From positions 1 to 64,000 of the forward strand of contig NZ_JAQOSQ010000001.1 in NCBI RefSeq assembly GCF_030068455.1: a stretch of 64,000 nucleotides of DNA. Reading direction: 5' to 3'. Positions 28,194-37,754 of this stretch are shown here, one piece after another. Within the stretch, counting starts at the first letter, position 1. Each line of letters opens with the position of its first letter. The notes beneath the pieces are model-generated. The model was not told the DNA's origin. It worked only from the letters and a program-made list of their open reading frames with translations, and did not search any database. Source of the stretch: Roseofilum casamattae BLCC-M143 (GTDB lineage Bacteria; Cyanobacteriota; Cyanobacteriia; Cyanobacteriales; Desertifilaceae). Made by a program: the position numbers and the translations under genes.

Positions 28194-30269
28194 GTGTTTA
28201 GTCAATCGTTCTGGAAGAGGCAGAAACGGAGACTCTTGGGTGCGATCGCAACCCTTGCTCTCCTTCTCGGAATAACCGGTTGCGGTAGCGATGCTGGCGA
28301 GCTAATCGATGCTGCCATTTCGATTCCCAACCCCCTCAAACCGCAACCGGTTGCCCAAATTACTGAAGTCTCGCCCCCTGCAACAATCCAGAGACTGAGT
28401 CAGAGACTGGAAAAATACCAACCGCAAATTGCGATCGCATTTCCTCAACCGGATCGCACTCTACAAGAGACTACGTTTACCCTAGAACTCGACGTTCGCG
28501 ACTTCCCCATTTATCAAGACCCTGACTTGGGTTTGGGGCCGCACCTGGAAGTCATCCTTGACAATGAACCCTACGCCAGTATCTACGACCTATCGCAACC
28601 GATTACTTTTAAAGATCTCAATCCGGGAACCCATACCTTACGAGTCTTTGCGACAACCCCCTGGGGAGAAAGCTTCAAAAACGAAGGAGCTTACGCGCAA
28701 ACCACCTTCCATATTTTCACTCCCACCGAAGATCGCATTCCCGATGCTAATCTTCCCCTACTCACCTACAGCAATCCTATCGGTACCTATGGCGTGCAAC
28801 CGATCTTGCTCGACTTTTACTTAACCAATGCTCCCCTGCACCTGGTCGCGCAAGAAAACCCCGACGACGATATCCTCGATTGGCGAATTCGCGCCACGGT
28901 GAATGGAGAAGAGCTAATTTTAGACCAGTGGGAGCCTCTTTATCTGCAAGGTTTCAAACCCGGAAATAACTGGGTAAAACTAGAGATAGTAGACGAACTA
29001 GATAATGCGATCGCCAATACATTTAATACTACAGCTCGTTTGGTCGTCTACGATCCCGAGGTTGCAGATCCTCTGGCTAAACTAATTCGAGGGGAGATCC
29101 CGATTGAAGTAGCGCAGCAAATCGTCGATCCCAATTGGGATGTTCCGATAGAACTGGAATTGGATGCAACAGATGTTGAGGTAGAAGAGGATACAGAAGA
29201 GGTTGAACCTAGTGAAGAGAGGATTCCTACTCCAGTCTCGGAAACGACTCCAGAAGAACCTGGAGATCTTGAAGTCGGCGAAACTGAAGAGGAGCTTGAG
29301 ACTCCCGAAGCTGAGGTTCCGGAACTCGAAGAAGTATCGGATGCAGAACTAGAGATAGTTGAGCCAGAAGAAGAGCTTGAGACTCCCGAAGCTGAGGTTC
29401 CGGAACTCGAAGAAGTATCGGATACAGAACTAGAGATAGTTGAGCCGGAAGAGGAGATTGAGACTCCCGAAGCTGAGGTTCCAGAACTTGAAGAAGTATC
29501 GGACACAGAACTAGAGGTCGTTGAAGCTGAAGATCTCCAACCCGAAAATTTGGAACCGGAGATTCCAGAAACCACCTTAGAAACAGAAGCTTTAGAGAGC
29601 GAGGAGGTCGAGTTACCAGCAGAGCTGGAGTTTGAGGAAGAGAGTCAAGCAAGCGATCGTCAAGACATCGAACCACTACCATCAAGTGTTTTGGAACAAC
29701 CGATGGATGGAGAGATCGCAACTCCAGAGTCCGAGTTAGCAGAACCGACAGAAGAAGAAGAGTTCTCTTGGCGCGAAGCACTGACTCAGACAACAGACAA
29801 TCTCAGTCAATGGACTGATATTGCTAAATCTCGATGGGAAGAACTCAAATCCCAATGGCAACAATTAGATATCGATCTGGATATCAACTCGCTGAACCCA
29901 TTTGCTGGCGAGGGTAGCGATCGCGAACTGGATACCGAGAGTATTCCGGATGTTGTGGAAGAGTCGCCCGTTTCTGAAGAAGTAGAAGAAGCAATAGAAT
30001 CGGAGCCTGCAGTTGAAATATTGGAAGAACTGAATCCTACGGCGGCTGAAATCGAATCAGAACCAGAACCAGAAACGGAGATTCTCTCAGAACTGAACGA
30101 AATAGAAGAACCTGTAGAGACTATGTCGGCAGAATTGTCCCAAGTTGAAGAGATGCCCGATCCATTACTCGATACTGTTCCTGTAGACGTACCTGCAATT
30201 GACGGTGGCGAGCTATCGGTGGAAGTAATGACTGAGGAACTCGAAGAAACGGCGATTAGTGACTTGTGA
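28194..30269 (+). CDS. Large acidic lipoprotein with internal repeats
   Basis: 691 residues from a GTG start. A signal peptide with lipobox LGITGC predicts cleavage at Cys30 and lipid anchoring. Residues about 80-300 form a folded domain (LELDVRDFPIYQDPDLGLGPHL, NPGTHTLRVFATTPWGESF) that I recognise as conserved in cyanobacteria but without known function. From about residue 320 to the end the sequence is dominated by Glu, Pro and Val, including three 27-residue repeats. A long negatively charged tail on an envelope lipoprotein might bind cations or a partner; that is inference. Confidence 0.8.
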   Translation: MFSQSFWKRQKRRLLGAIATLALLLGITGCGSDAGELIDAAISIPNPLKPQPVAQITEVSPPATIQRLSQRLEKYQPQIAIAFPQPDRTLQETTFTLELDVRDFPIYQDPDLGLGPHLEVILDNEPYASIYDLSQPITFKDLNPGTHTLRVFATTPWGESFKNEGAYAQTTFHIFTPTEDRIPDANLPLLTYSNPIGTYGVQPILLDFYLTNAPLHLVAQENPDDDILDWRIRATVNGEELILDQWEPLYLQGFKPGNNWVKLEIVDELDNAIANTFNTTARLVVYDPEVADPLAKLIRGEIPIEVAQQIVDPNWDVPIELELDATDVEVEEDTEEVEPSEERIPTPVSETTPEEPGDLEVGETEEELETPEAEVPELEEVSDAELEIVEPEEELETPEAEVPELEEVSDTELEIVEPEEEIETPEAEVPELEEVSDTELEVVEAEDLQPENLEPEIPETTLETEALESEEVELPAELEFEEESQASDRQDIEPLPSSVLEQPMDGEIATPESELAEPTEEEEFSWREALTQTTDNLSQWTDIAKSRWEELKSQWQQLDIDLDINSLNPFAGEGSDRELDTESIPDVVEESPVSEEVEEAIESEPAVEILEELNPTAAEIESEPEPETEILSELNEIEEPVETMSAELSQVEEMPDPLLDTVPVDVPAIDGGELSVEVMTEELEETAISDL
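29289..29531 (+). repeat. Three 81-bp in-frame tandem repeats in the lipoprotein gene
   Basis: Copies start at 29289, 29370 and 29451 and encode 27 residues each (EELETPEAEVPELEEVSD, then AELEIVEPE). The first two copies are nearly identical; the third diverges at its end. The period preserves the frame. Confidence 0.92.
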
Positions 30270-30309
30270 AGATAGCGCAATGGACGAGGAGAGTGAAGGC
30301 ATTACCTTG

Positions 30310-31149
30310 CTAATCTGGCGAGGTTGGGGTTCTTTCGCCAGAAAACTGCCCCGGCCAAATGCGATCGCAGAACAAGAGCGTTCCTCCCGAGACGCAAAGC
30401 GGAACGATCAATAGATTCACAAACGGAAGGCTAATCAACCCCAAGCAGACGAATCCAAAACTAGCACTAGCTGGAAAAGCGCGCCAAACCATCCCTAACT
30501 TTTGCCGAAACTGAAGGCGACGGCGTTCTAGGGGAGAGTCGAGAAAGTCCAGACAGACAATAGTTGCCGCTAGCATTAATCCACCAATACTGAAGAGTAG
30601 GGTTCCAATACCGGGAATAGAGTTCAACAGCAGCAAAGCCAAGCCAACTCCAGCCATTAATGCCAGCTTTTTCAGCTCAAACAGGATAGCTCGCCAAATA
30701 TCTTGGAAAATAGCTAAGGGATGGCTGTCGGAGGCGGGTAACTGTCCCAGGCGCTTTTTCTCGAGTTGTTCGGATAATTGACCGTACCAGGGCGATCCGA
30801 GAATGGCCCCAAACTCGACAACTAAAAATCCAGCGATCGCAAATAGGAGAAGTACCAGAACCGCATTTAAAAGCCAATGCAGTCCGAGGGTAATGAAATT
30901 GAGAAAGCTCAGCCACTGAGGTAACCGGGCAATCCACTCTTCCCATTGCACAGATAACCGAGTGACTAGGCTTTCGACCAATTCTAGACTGGGGAAGACT
31001 AACCCCAGATACAAAGCCACGCCAACGATAAGATTAACAGCGACGGGAATTATGGCATAGCCTCGCAGATGTGGGGATCGCAGCAGTAAGAAGAATGCTC
31101 GAAACGGGTACGTTGCTCCGGCAATAAATCCGAGGGGAAATTTCAACAT
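30310..31149 (-). CDS. EI24-domain (CysZ-like) membrane protein
   Basis: About 279 residues with several membrane helices. FIAGATYPFRAFFLLLRSPHL at the N-terminus is typical of the bacterial EI24/DUF540 family, whose best-studied relative, CysZ, is a sulfate permease; function here is unknown. The frame opens at 31206, but MLKFPLGFIAGA at 31149 matches family starts better. Convergent with the lipoprotein gene. Confidence 0.78.
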   Translation of the reverse strand: MLKFPLGFIAGATYPFRAFFLLLRSPHLRGYAIIPVAVNLIVGVALYLGLVFPSLELVESLVTRLSVQWEEWIARLPQWLSFLNFITLGLHWLLNAVLVLLLFAIAGFLVVEFGAILGSPWYGQLSEQLEKKRLGQLPASDSHPLAIFQDIWRAILFELKKLALMAGVGLALLLLNSIPGIGTLLFSIGGLMLAATIVCLDFLDSPLERRRLQFRQKLGMVWRAFPASASFGFVCLGLISLPFVNLLIVPLCVSGGTLLFCDRIWPGQFSGERTPTSPD

Positions 31150-31273
31150 GGCGATCGCTTGCAATAGTTCCAAGGAGACTATAAGCTCACTAGGCATTTT
31201 TGCCAAGATCGTGCTTTAATAATGGCAGGATTAATTTAACCTATCCCAGATTGTAACAGAGGCAACCATAACC

Positions 31274-31564
31274 ATGGCCAGTAGTGACAAAAAAGCAAAA
31301 AGCGTAGTCGTTTTGCAGAGCGAAGCAGATTTTGGCGGTACACCTAGTGTAGTTGCAGGCAAATCTCCGAAGAAAAAGAAAAAGAAAAAGCAAGATCTGG
31401 GCATGATAGAAAAGCAAGCCCTGAGTATTGCCAAGCAATACGATAAAGCAACTACTGCTTACCGCGAGGCTCACGAAAAATCCAACAGCAAGAAAAAAAA
31501 TGGTTGGATTATGGACTTGCCCAAAAACTACAACAAAGCACTGTCTAAACTTATAAAATTTTAG
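31274..31564 (+). CDS. Small lysine-rich protein of unknown function
   Basis: 96 residues and strongly basic, with a run of seven Lys (KSPKKKKKKKQD) near residue 36 and a second cluster SKKKNGW near 76. The middle segment (MIEKQALSIAKQYDKATTAYREAHEKS) is likely helical. I do not recognise a domain. The charge suggests binding to nucleic acid or an acidic surface, but nothing else supports that. The start ATG follows a leader shared with the divergent EI24 gene. Confidence 0.65.
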   Translation: MASSDKKAKSVVVLQSEADFGGTPSVVAGKSPKKKKKKKQDLGMIEKQALSIAKQYDKATTAYREAHEKSNSKKKNGWIMDLPKNYNKALSKLIKF

Positions 31565-31708
31565 TCAATTTGACTATCTGTCAATGGTGTAGTTCAAATC
31601 GCTACATTCATCAAGATCTAGTCTTTATGCCTGAGGCGATCGCGATAATTTCGCACAACTGCCTCGGGTATTGTTTTGGAAAAATTGTTGGGAAAGAGTT
31701 TTAGGGTT

Positions 31709-32557
31709 ATGGTCACTCGCAAAATGTTACAGTGCGATCGCCTGCAATTGTCGTATCGAGAATGGTCTCCTGGAGGAGAGCCAATTTTGCTCTTGCATGG
31801 TTTAGCCGATACGAGTGCCGTTTGGTCGAGTTTAGCCTCTTTTTTAGAGGACAACTACCATTGCGTTGCTCCAGATTTGCGAGGCCATGGGGACAGCGAT
31901 AAACCAGAAACAGGATATGAATTTCGACATTTAATTGCCGATCTTGAAGCACTGATGAAACACTTAGGCTGGAGCAGCGCTCATATTCTCGCTCATTCCT
32001 TTTCCGCTAAATTTATTCCCATTTGGGCGAAAGAACGTCCGGATAGATTTCGCAGCATGATTCTGGTCGATCCGTTCTTTATTGACAAAATGCCCGGTTG
32101 GTTTTCCATTACCTTTCCCTTACTCTATCGCATCTTGCCTTTTCTGCAAGGAATGGGGCCGTTTCAAAACTATGAGGAAGCCGAAACTAAAGCCAAGCAA
32201 CTGAAGCAATATCGAGGATGGAGCGCTCTCCAGCAAGAGGTATTTCAAGCCAGCGTCGAACAAAAATCCGATGGCAGTTGGGGGAGTAAATTTACCATTG
32301 CAGCGCGAAATGGCACATTTACAGAAGTAATGAAAGTTGCCGGACTGACTCAATCTTTGAATGTCCCCACCTTGTTTATTAAACCGGAAGCCGGACTCAA
32401 TCGCAGCAGTTGGCAATTCAAACCTTACCAAAGGTATCTGAATTCATTAACTATGGCTGAAGTTCCGGGAAATCACTGGGCGTTTTTAGTCGAACCGGAT
32501 GCCTTTAATGGGGTTGTAGCCGAATTTTTAGCAACCATGGCAAATGATAGAAATTAA
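31709..32557 (+). CDS. Alpha/beta-hydrolase-fold protein
   Basis: About 282 residues. The oxyanion region is LLLHGLADTSAVW and the strand-4 turn is DLRGHGDSDKP. The nucleophile elbow is AHSFSA, with Ser in place and small residues at both flanking positions, and the catalytic His is in GNHWAFL near the C-terminus. This is the usual layout of esterases and epoxide- or haloalkane-hydrolase-like enzymes; substrate unknown. TTG 31676 is an alternative start. Confidence 0.88.
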   Translation: MVTRKMLQCDRLQLSYREWSPGGEPILLLHGLADTSAVWSSLASFLEDNYHCVAPDLRGHGDSDKPETGYEFRHLIADLEALMKHLGWSSAHILAHSFSAKFIPIWAKERPDRFRSMILVDPFFIDKMPGWFSITFPLLYRILPFLQGMGPFQNYEEAETKAKQLKQYRGWSALQQEVFQASVEQKSDGSWGSKFTIAARNGTFTEVMKVAGLTQSLNVPTLFIKPEAGLNRSSWQFKPYQRYLNSLTMAEVPGNHWAFLVEPDAFNGVVAEFLATMANDRN

Positions 32558-32611
32558 GAGTCCGGCATCGAGCCTCTCTGGCAAAGAGTTTGATACACTA
32601 ATTAGCATTGC

Positions 32612-32646
32612 ATTATTAATTGTTCATTATTAATTGTTAATTGATA
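32612..32646 (+). repeat. AT-rich pre-start leader element, longest copy
   Basis: ATTATTAATTG, TTC, ATTATTAATTG, TTA, then ATTGATA, ending four bases before the ATG at 32651. It contains two exact 11-base units. Confidence 0.65.
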
Positions 32647-32650
32647 TCCG

Positions 32651-33022
32651 ATGTTCTTTGACTTATTTGCTTTCTCCATTGATACAACTGCGATCGCCGG
32701 AACGACGCTCTGGTCTCTCGGCCTGTATTTGGGATTTTCTCCCATTGGAGATTGGATTATGCTGCAACTGAGTCGGTGGTTTAATTTTGCCGAGCGGAGT
32801 CTGTATACCTCAGTTGAAGAATTCGAGCGCACTAGAGAGAGCCGAGAAGCACAGAATTCTTTTTATGCTTCACTATTTAGTATTGTTCCATTTCTGGTAG
32901 TTGGAGGGTGTTTTAATTGGGCGGTTGAAGTTAGCCTGGGACAAAGTTGGGCTATTAGTATGGGACTGCTAGCTTGTGCGGCCTGTGGCGTTTACGAACT
33001 CGGACGTCGAGACAGTCAATAA
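32651..33022 (+). CDS. Small membrane protein of unknown function
   Basis: 123 residues with probable membrane segments at about 10-38 and 78-112 and a charged, helical middle (SVEEFERTRESREAQNS). No recognised domain. It lies alone between the hydrolase and the convergent Uma2-type gene. Confidence 0.6.
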   Translation: MFFDLFAFSIDTTAIAGTTLWSLGLYLGFSPIGDWIMLQLSRWFNFAERSLYTSVEEFERTRESREAQNSFYASLFSIVPFLVVGGCFNWAVEVSLGQSWAISMGLLACAACGVYELGRRDSQ

Positions 33023-33044
33023 CTCGCGCTATTGTTAGGTTATT

Positions 33045-33608
33045 TTATTGCTCGAATACAGGGGGCCAAATTTCTGCAATTTCTAATTCCCAACCCGGCA
33101 ATAATTCGGGAATGGCAAGAATATCGTTATCCCGAAGTACTATTGGTTCGCGATCGGGACGATAAATGGTTACAGTTAAATGTTTTGGGTCAACCAGAAT
33201 GCCAACTTGAGAACCTAATTCCAAAAATCTGTTCAGCTTTTCTTCTAATGGTCTAATATTATCCGATGCCGATCGCACTTCAATGGTCAGATCGGGGACA
33301 ATTTCGGCAAAACTACGGGGAGCTTGAGCCATCTTCGCAGCGGGAACAAAGGCAACATCGGGCCCTCGCAAATTACCATCTGGTAGTCTAAAACCAGCAC
33401 TAGAACCGGTAACATAACCCAGCGATCGCGGCATGACCCAATTTTGTAAGAAAAAAATTAATCGGGCTATAATAACTTCAGAAACGTAGTCTGATAATCC
33501 CATGACAATAATTTTCCCGTCAACTAATTCTAGGTTATAGTCTAGGTGAGCATTAGTAAAATGGGTTTGTAATTTTTCTAGATCTTCAATTGTCATAGAC
33601 ATAGCCAT
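33045..33608 (-). CDS. Uma2-family (DUF820) putative endonuclease
   Basis: About 187 residues. The PD-(D/E)XK-like core is visible: YNLELVDGKIIVMG, RGPDVAFVPA (Asp), PDLTIEVRSASDN (Glu) and the family's LLPGWELEIAEIW end. These genes occur in many copies in cyanobacteria and have been linked to mobile elements; cellular role is unknown. The frame opens at 33671 inside glk, but the MAMSMTIEDL start at 33608 is preferred because GGAG precedes it and it avoids overlap. Confidence 0.85.
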   Translation of the reverse strand: MAMSMTIEDLEKLQTHFTNAHLDYNLELVDGKIIVMGLSDYVSEVIIARLIFFLQNWVMPRSLGYVTGSSAGFRLPDGNLRGPDVAFVPAAKMAQAPRSFAEIVPDLTIEVRSASDNIRPLEEKLNRFLELGSQVGILVDPKHLTVTIYRPDREPIVLRDNDILAIPELLPGWELEIAEIWPPVFEQ

Positions 33609-33639
33609 GTATCTCCAGATGTGATGAAAATGACAGAAA

Positions 33640-34683
33640 TTACAAGCGATCGGCACAAATCGCCGCCCCAATTAAACCCACATTCTGATTGACAATAATA
33701 CGAACGGGAATCTGTTGCATTAGTTTTGTCATTCGTCCTTTACCGCGAAATGCAGATAAGAATTGTCCTTTAGCCATCAAGGATAAATTTTTCGCGGCGA
33801 TTCCCCCAGCAATATATAATCCGCCATAAGGCAAAAATTTCAGGCTAACATTGCCAGCTTCTGCCCCATAAGCATCCATAAACATTGCCATGGTTTGTTC
33901 GCTCAGAGGGTCGCCTCCCGCAGTCGCTGCTTTAGAAATTTCTGCAGCAAGATCGATAGTTTCTTCTAGATTTTCGTCCTGTTGCTCGGATAACCATTGG
34001 GGATAGAGTTCCGCTAGAAATTCTGATTCTGGAGCAAAGTTACGATCGCGCAAAAACTGATAAATTTCAGTAATTCCACTGCCACAAACTATGCGCTCAA
34101 CCGAGACTCGCTCCCAGTTATATTTTGCCAGTAAATATGGCAATAAATCCGCTTCTAGATCGTTACGCGGTGCAAAGTCTACGTGACCTCCCTCCGAAGC
34201 AAAAACCCGATAGTCTCCAGTACCAGTCGGGATAACAAATCCTTGACCCAAACCCGTTCCTGCTCCCAAAATTGCTATAGGTGCATTGGGGTTAACTATT
34301 CCTACCTGTAATGTGTTTAAATCCTCTGCTTTTAAGCCCAAAATTCCATAACCAATGGCGGAAAAATCATTAATTAAGCGTACTCGCTGTAAATTGAGCT
34401 GCTGCTGCAGGCGATCGCCGTGTAAATCCCAGTTTAAATTGGTTAACTTAACTTCATTGTTCGCCACCGGGCCGGCGATCGCAAAACAAGCTTTTTCCGG
34501 ATATCCAAAGTCCCTTCCTTTTTCCTGCAAAAACAGCTTAATAATGGGAACTAAATCGTCAAACTCTTGGCTCGGATAGCGCTCCTCGGCTAAAACCTGT
34601 AAATCGTCGGTATCCTCTTGCTTTTGTACCAATCTGAGCCGAGTTTTTGTACCGCCAATATCGCCCGCCAGTCGTATACTCAT
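33640..34683 (-). CDS. glk: Glucokinase
   Basis: Phosphorylates glucose with ATP to feed glycolysis or the pentose phosphate pathway. About 347 residues. The ATP-binding motif LAGDIGGTKTRLRL is at residues 4-17, INDFSAIGYG and GAGTGLGQGF follow, and the sugar-site EGGHVDFAPR is near 170. The track start is a TTG in the upstream AT-rich element; ATG 34683 gives the standard N-terminus. Its C-terminus is near the start of the Uma2 gene. Confidence 0.93.
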   Translation of the reverse strand: MSIRLAGDIGGTKTRLRLVQKQEDTDDLQVLAEERYPSQEFDDLVPIIKLFLQEKGRDFGYPEKACFAIAGPVANNEVKLTNLNWDLHGDRLQQQLNLQRVRLINDFSAIGYGILGLKAEDLNTLQVGIVNPNAPIAILGAGTGLGQGFVIPTGTGDYRVFASEGGHVDFAPRNDLEADLLPYLLAKYNWERVSVERIVCGSGITEIYQFLRDRNFAPESEFLAELYPQWLSEQQDENLEETIDLAAEISKAATAGGDPLSEQTMAMFMDAYGAEAGNVSLKFLPYGGLYIAGGIAAKNLSLMAKGQFLSAFRGKGRMTKLMQQIPVRIIVNQNVGLIGAAICADRL

Positions 34684-34688
34684 CTTAC

Positions 34689-34716
34689 TATCAATTAACA
34701 ATTAATAATTAACAAT
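34689..34716 (-). repeat. AT-rich pre-start leader element, minus-strand copy
   Basis: On the minus strand: ATTGTTAATT, ATTAATTG, TTAATTGATA, ending five bases before the glk ATG. It points the same way relative to its gene as the plus-strand copies do. Confidence 0.6.
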
Positions 34717-34792
34717 GGAGATTAGTTCTTAAAATGTAGTAACAGCAAGGCAAGCATTACCTCAATTGTTGCAGACATTTTTAGATTTCATA

Positions 34793-35440
34793 TTAATTAA
34801 ACCGGATTGTACTTTCGCTGGAACTTAAATGAGATGTATCTCCATTTAACTCCATTATCCACTGCTCTCCATTGCGGACAACCTTGACCAAGCACGCTAA
34901 AGACGCATTCACATCAGATTTCCCGATGCCATCAACCAGTCCCATAGTCATCCCCAGAACGGATGCTCCGTGACCGACGCATAACAGCTCGTCATCTGGA
35001 AACTCCGTGACTAGCTTATTTATCGCTTTGCCTGCTCGATGCAAGCATTGTTTCTCCGTTTCCGGATAGTGAGGGATACCGCGAATGGGAACCGTTGAGT
35101 TAATTTTAGCAAAGCGATCGCACAAGCGATCGAATGGCTCAATTTCCGGCATTTCGGTCATCCAATCTCCATTTAACCATTCGCACAGTCCCCAATCTAA
35201 AGTTACGGGTAAATCGAGAACCTCAGCAATGCCACAAGCCGTTTGCACCGTTCGCAAAAATGGAGAGGCAAAAATACGAGTAATCTTTTCCGATTTTAGT
35301 CGATGGGCTAACTCTTTGACCTGAATTAATCCATCGTCGGATAAAGGAGGATCGTAACGTCGTTCTGCGGTATTAAACCATTCGGGACTAACGAAATCTA
35401 AACGGTTGGCATGGCGAGCGATCCAAACAGTTTGAGTCAT
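34793..35440 (-). CDS. Histidine phosphatase (phosphoglycerate mutase superfamily)
   Basis: 215 residues. The catalytic motif is IARHANR near residue 8. ASPFLRTVQTA (about 58-68) carries the phosphate-binding Arg, and CVGHGASV (about 157) carries the second His. The substrate could be a sugar phosphate or phosphoprotein. It lies upstream of glk on the same strand, 109 bases away, so a shared role in sugar phosphate metabolism is possible but not shown. Confidence 0.88.
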   Translation of the reverse strand: MTQTVWIARHANRLDFVSPEWFNTAERRYDPPLSDDGLIQVKELAHRLKSEKITRIFASPFLRTVQTACGIAEVLDLPVTLDWGLCEWLNGDWMTEMPEIEPFDRLCDRFAKINSTVPIRGIPHYPETEKQCLHRAGKAINKLVTEFPDDELLCVGHGASVLGMTMGLVDGIGKSDVNASLACLVKVVRNGEQWIMELNGDTSHLSSSESTIRFN

Positions 35441-35474
35441 GATTTTTAGAAGACGACTAGAAGAGTACTAAAGG

Positions 35475-37550
35475 TCAAGATTTCGCCGAAAAAGCTGCCG
35501 GAGCGAGGGCAATTGGCGACGAATTATTTCTGGGAATCGAAGATCTTTTATTCTGAGAATTATGGGGAGATGCTCCATTTTCGAGATCCTCGCTCAGCAA
35601 AATTTCACGAATGAATCTGGCGATCGCGCGTTGGGCTAATCCGCTCGCAATTTGTTGTCCCATTTGCTGTGTTTCCGGTTTAAATATCAGTTGTGGAAGG
35701 ATGGGAATCACTTTCATTGGATCGAAGCCTTGAGTTTCTCGAACAATCTGCCAGATTCGTTGAAGATGCTCCAAGTTTTGCTGGTCTTCGGTTTTCTCGC
35801 CTGTTGTTGTCGGTTTCGGTAACGGTTTATCCCCATTCATGCCGATGGTTTGGCGTACGCGAGCAGTAACTGTTGCTAAGGTATTTCGTCCCAACGTATC
35901 GACACTTTTCACAATTTCATCGACGATGCGATCGCGGATAAATTCTCCACGTTCGGAGAACAAGAAATCTATCGTCTGGTTCAAGACAACTTCTAGATCG
36001 TAATCTTGGCTATCCCGAGCATTTTTCAGCAAATTCTCTAACCGATTCCAACGAAAACTTCCATCTTTGAAAAGCAAATCTTTCAGAGATGCTCGCAATT
36101 CGGGCGAAGGATCGGTAAGCAAGCGTTTTGCCACATATGGATAAGCTTTACTGAGTACCTTAAAGTTAGGATTAACATTAATCGCAATTCCCTCTAAAGT
36201 GACCAAGGAGCGGATGATCAAGGCATAGTAGGCAGGGACGCGGAAGGGATAGTCGTACATGACCTGAGAAAGTTGGTCGGTAATATTTTTAAAATTCAAC
36301 TCAGCGACCGACGCCCCGAGCGCGCTATTAAATACTTGAGATAATGCTGGAATAATTGGACTCAGGTCTGTTTCTGGAGAGAGAAACTCTAACTTAACAT
36401 AATCATGAGCCAATCCTGGGAAATCTCGATTGACTAAATGCACGATCGCTTCAATTAACCCGTAGCGCTGATAGGGTTTGACCTCGCTCATCATGCCAAA
36501 GTCGAGATAGACTAATTTTCCTTCTGGAGATGCCAAAAGATTTCCGGGATGGGGATCGGCGTGGAAAAAACCATGCTCCAAAAGCTGACGCAACGAACAC
36601 TCAACTCCAACTTCAATTAAATGCGACGCATCTAATCCTTGAGCGCGAATACTTTCTAATTCAGTTAACTTAGTTCCCGTAATCCATTCCATCGTTAACA
36701 CGCGACGTTTGGTATATTTCCAATAGATTTTTGGCACGTAAATCTCGGGTAAATAGCCATACAATTGCTCGAAAATTTCTGCATTTCGACCTTCATGGCT
36801 ATAGTCCATTTCTTCATAAATGCGAGCGCCAAACTCATCCATAATGGCAACCAAATCGCTGCGAACTCGCTTGACATTATTCTTTATCCAACCGGCTAAT
36901 TGTCGCAGAATATATAAATCAAGAGAAATCTTTTCCTGTAAGTCCGGACGCTGTACCTTTATCGCTACGATTTCTCCAGTTTTCAGCTTCCCTTTATAGA
37001 CTTGTCCTAATGAAGCAGCGGCAACCGGTTTCGGGCTAATTTCAGCATAAATAAATTCGGGGCGATCGCCTAACTCTTCTTCAATAAACTGATAAGCCAC
37101 CTCATTCGGAAAAGGTGGCAGTTGATCTTGCAGGCGAGTTAGCTCCTCCAAATAAGCTGGAGCCATTAAATCGGGACGCGTAGAGAGAGCTTGTCCGATT
37201 TTAATGTAGGCAGGGCCCAAACGAGTCAGAACTTCGCGCAGTTGTACGGCTCGCCGCTTTTCCTGGCGATCGCTACTTCCTATTTGCTTATCCCACCACA
37301 AACCGAGCAACAACCCGAAGAATGACCAGCCCAGCTCAATTAACCGTCCGATAACTTGGAGGAAACGAGACCGATATTTAGCAATCAGTACGTTAGGATC
37401 GTAACTGACCTCTGGCGGTTCAACCAAAGATACTGTAGCAGTGAGTGTTTGCTTTGGCATGGGTTGCGAGTCTTCTGGAGACCCATGGTTTGTAGCCTCT
37501 CGAACAGAGTCAGAAATGCTGGAAGAGGTAAGAGAAGATGGGGATGGCAT
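35475..37550 (-). CDS. ABC1/UbiB-family atypical protein kinase
   Basis: About 691 residues from the ATG at 37550; the frame is open to 37652 but the added residues are not family-like. Kinase-like motifs are in order: LGPAYIKIGQALSTRPD (the KxGQ motif), AAASLGQVYKG (Ala-rich loop), VAIKVQRP (Lys), HADPHPGNLL and YLDFGMM (metal-binding Asp). Cyanobacterial ABC1 kinases associate with thylakoids and plastoglobule-like bodies and affect quinone and tocopherol metabolism; substrate here unknown. It is divergent from recN. Confidence 0.9.
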   Translation of the reverse strand: MPSPSSLTSSSISDSVREATNHGSPEDSQPMPKQTLTATVSLVEPPEVSYDPNVLIAKYRSRFLQVIGRLIELGWSFFGLLLGLWWDKQIGSSDRQEKRRAVQLREVLTRLGPAYIKIGQALSTRPDLMAPAYLEELTRLQDQLPPFPNEVAYQFIEEELGDRPEFIYAEISPKPVAAASLGQVYKGKLKTGEIVAIKVQRPDLQEKISLDLYILRQLAGWIKNNVKRVRSDLVAIMDEFGARIYEEMDYSHEGRNAEIFEQLYGYLPEIYVPKIYWKYTKRRVLTMEWITGTKLTELESIRAQGLDASHLIEVGVECSLRQLLEHGFFHADPHPGNLLASPEGKLVYLDFGMMSEVKPYQRYGLIEAIVHLVNRDFPGLAHDYVKLEFLSPETDLSPIIPALSQVFNSALGASVAELNFKNITDQLSQVMYDYPFRVPAYYALIIRSLVTLEGIAINVNPNFKVLSKAYPYVAKRLLTDPSPELRASLKDLLFKDGSFRWNRLENLLKNARDSQDYDLEVVLNQTIDFLFSERGEFIRDRIVDEIVKSVDTLGRNTLATVTARVRQTIGMNGDKPLPKPTTTGEKTEDQQNLEHLQRIWQIVRETQGFDPMKVIPILPQLIFKPETQQMGQQIASGLAQRAIARFIREILLSEDLENGASPHNSQNKRSSIPRNNSSPIALAPAAFSAKS

Positions 37551-37754
37551 GTTGGCGTTGGCGATCGGAAACAGGACAACTGAGGTACTTTGTAAAGTAA
37601 TTGTAACAATTTTCCTCTCTAGTATTGCAGCGATCGCGATCGAGATGGCCAAATTCGTCGGTTAAGATAACAACGGCCATAGCAATTAGGACTTCCACGT
37701 TCGCAGCGCCCAGGGCCATAACTTAACTTGCCATTGCTATATTTTGTGCCATCT

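Noticed and set aside
29048-30280. Minus-strand Ser-rich and Leu-rich frames opposite the lipoprotein gene
   Set aside because: Low-complexity mirror images of the Glu-rich plus-strand coding sequence, without domains or starts.
33045-33608. Uma2 gene as part of a mobile element
   Set aside because: No inverted repeats, direct repeats or transposase are seen around it.
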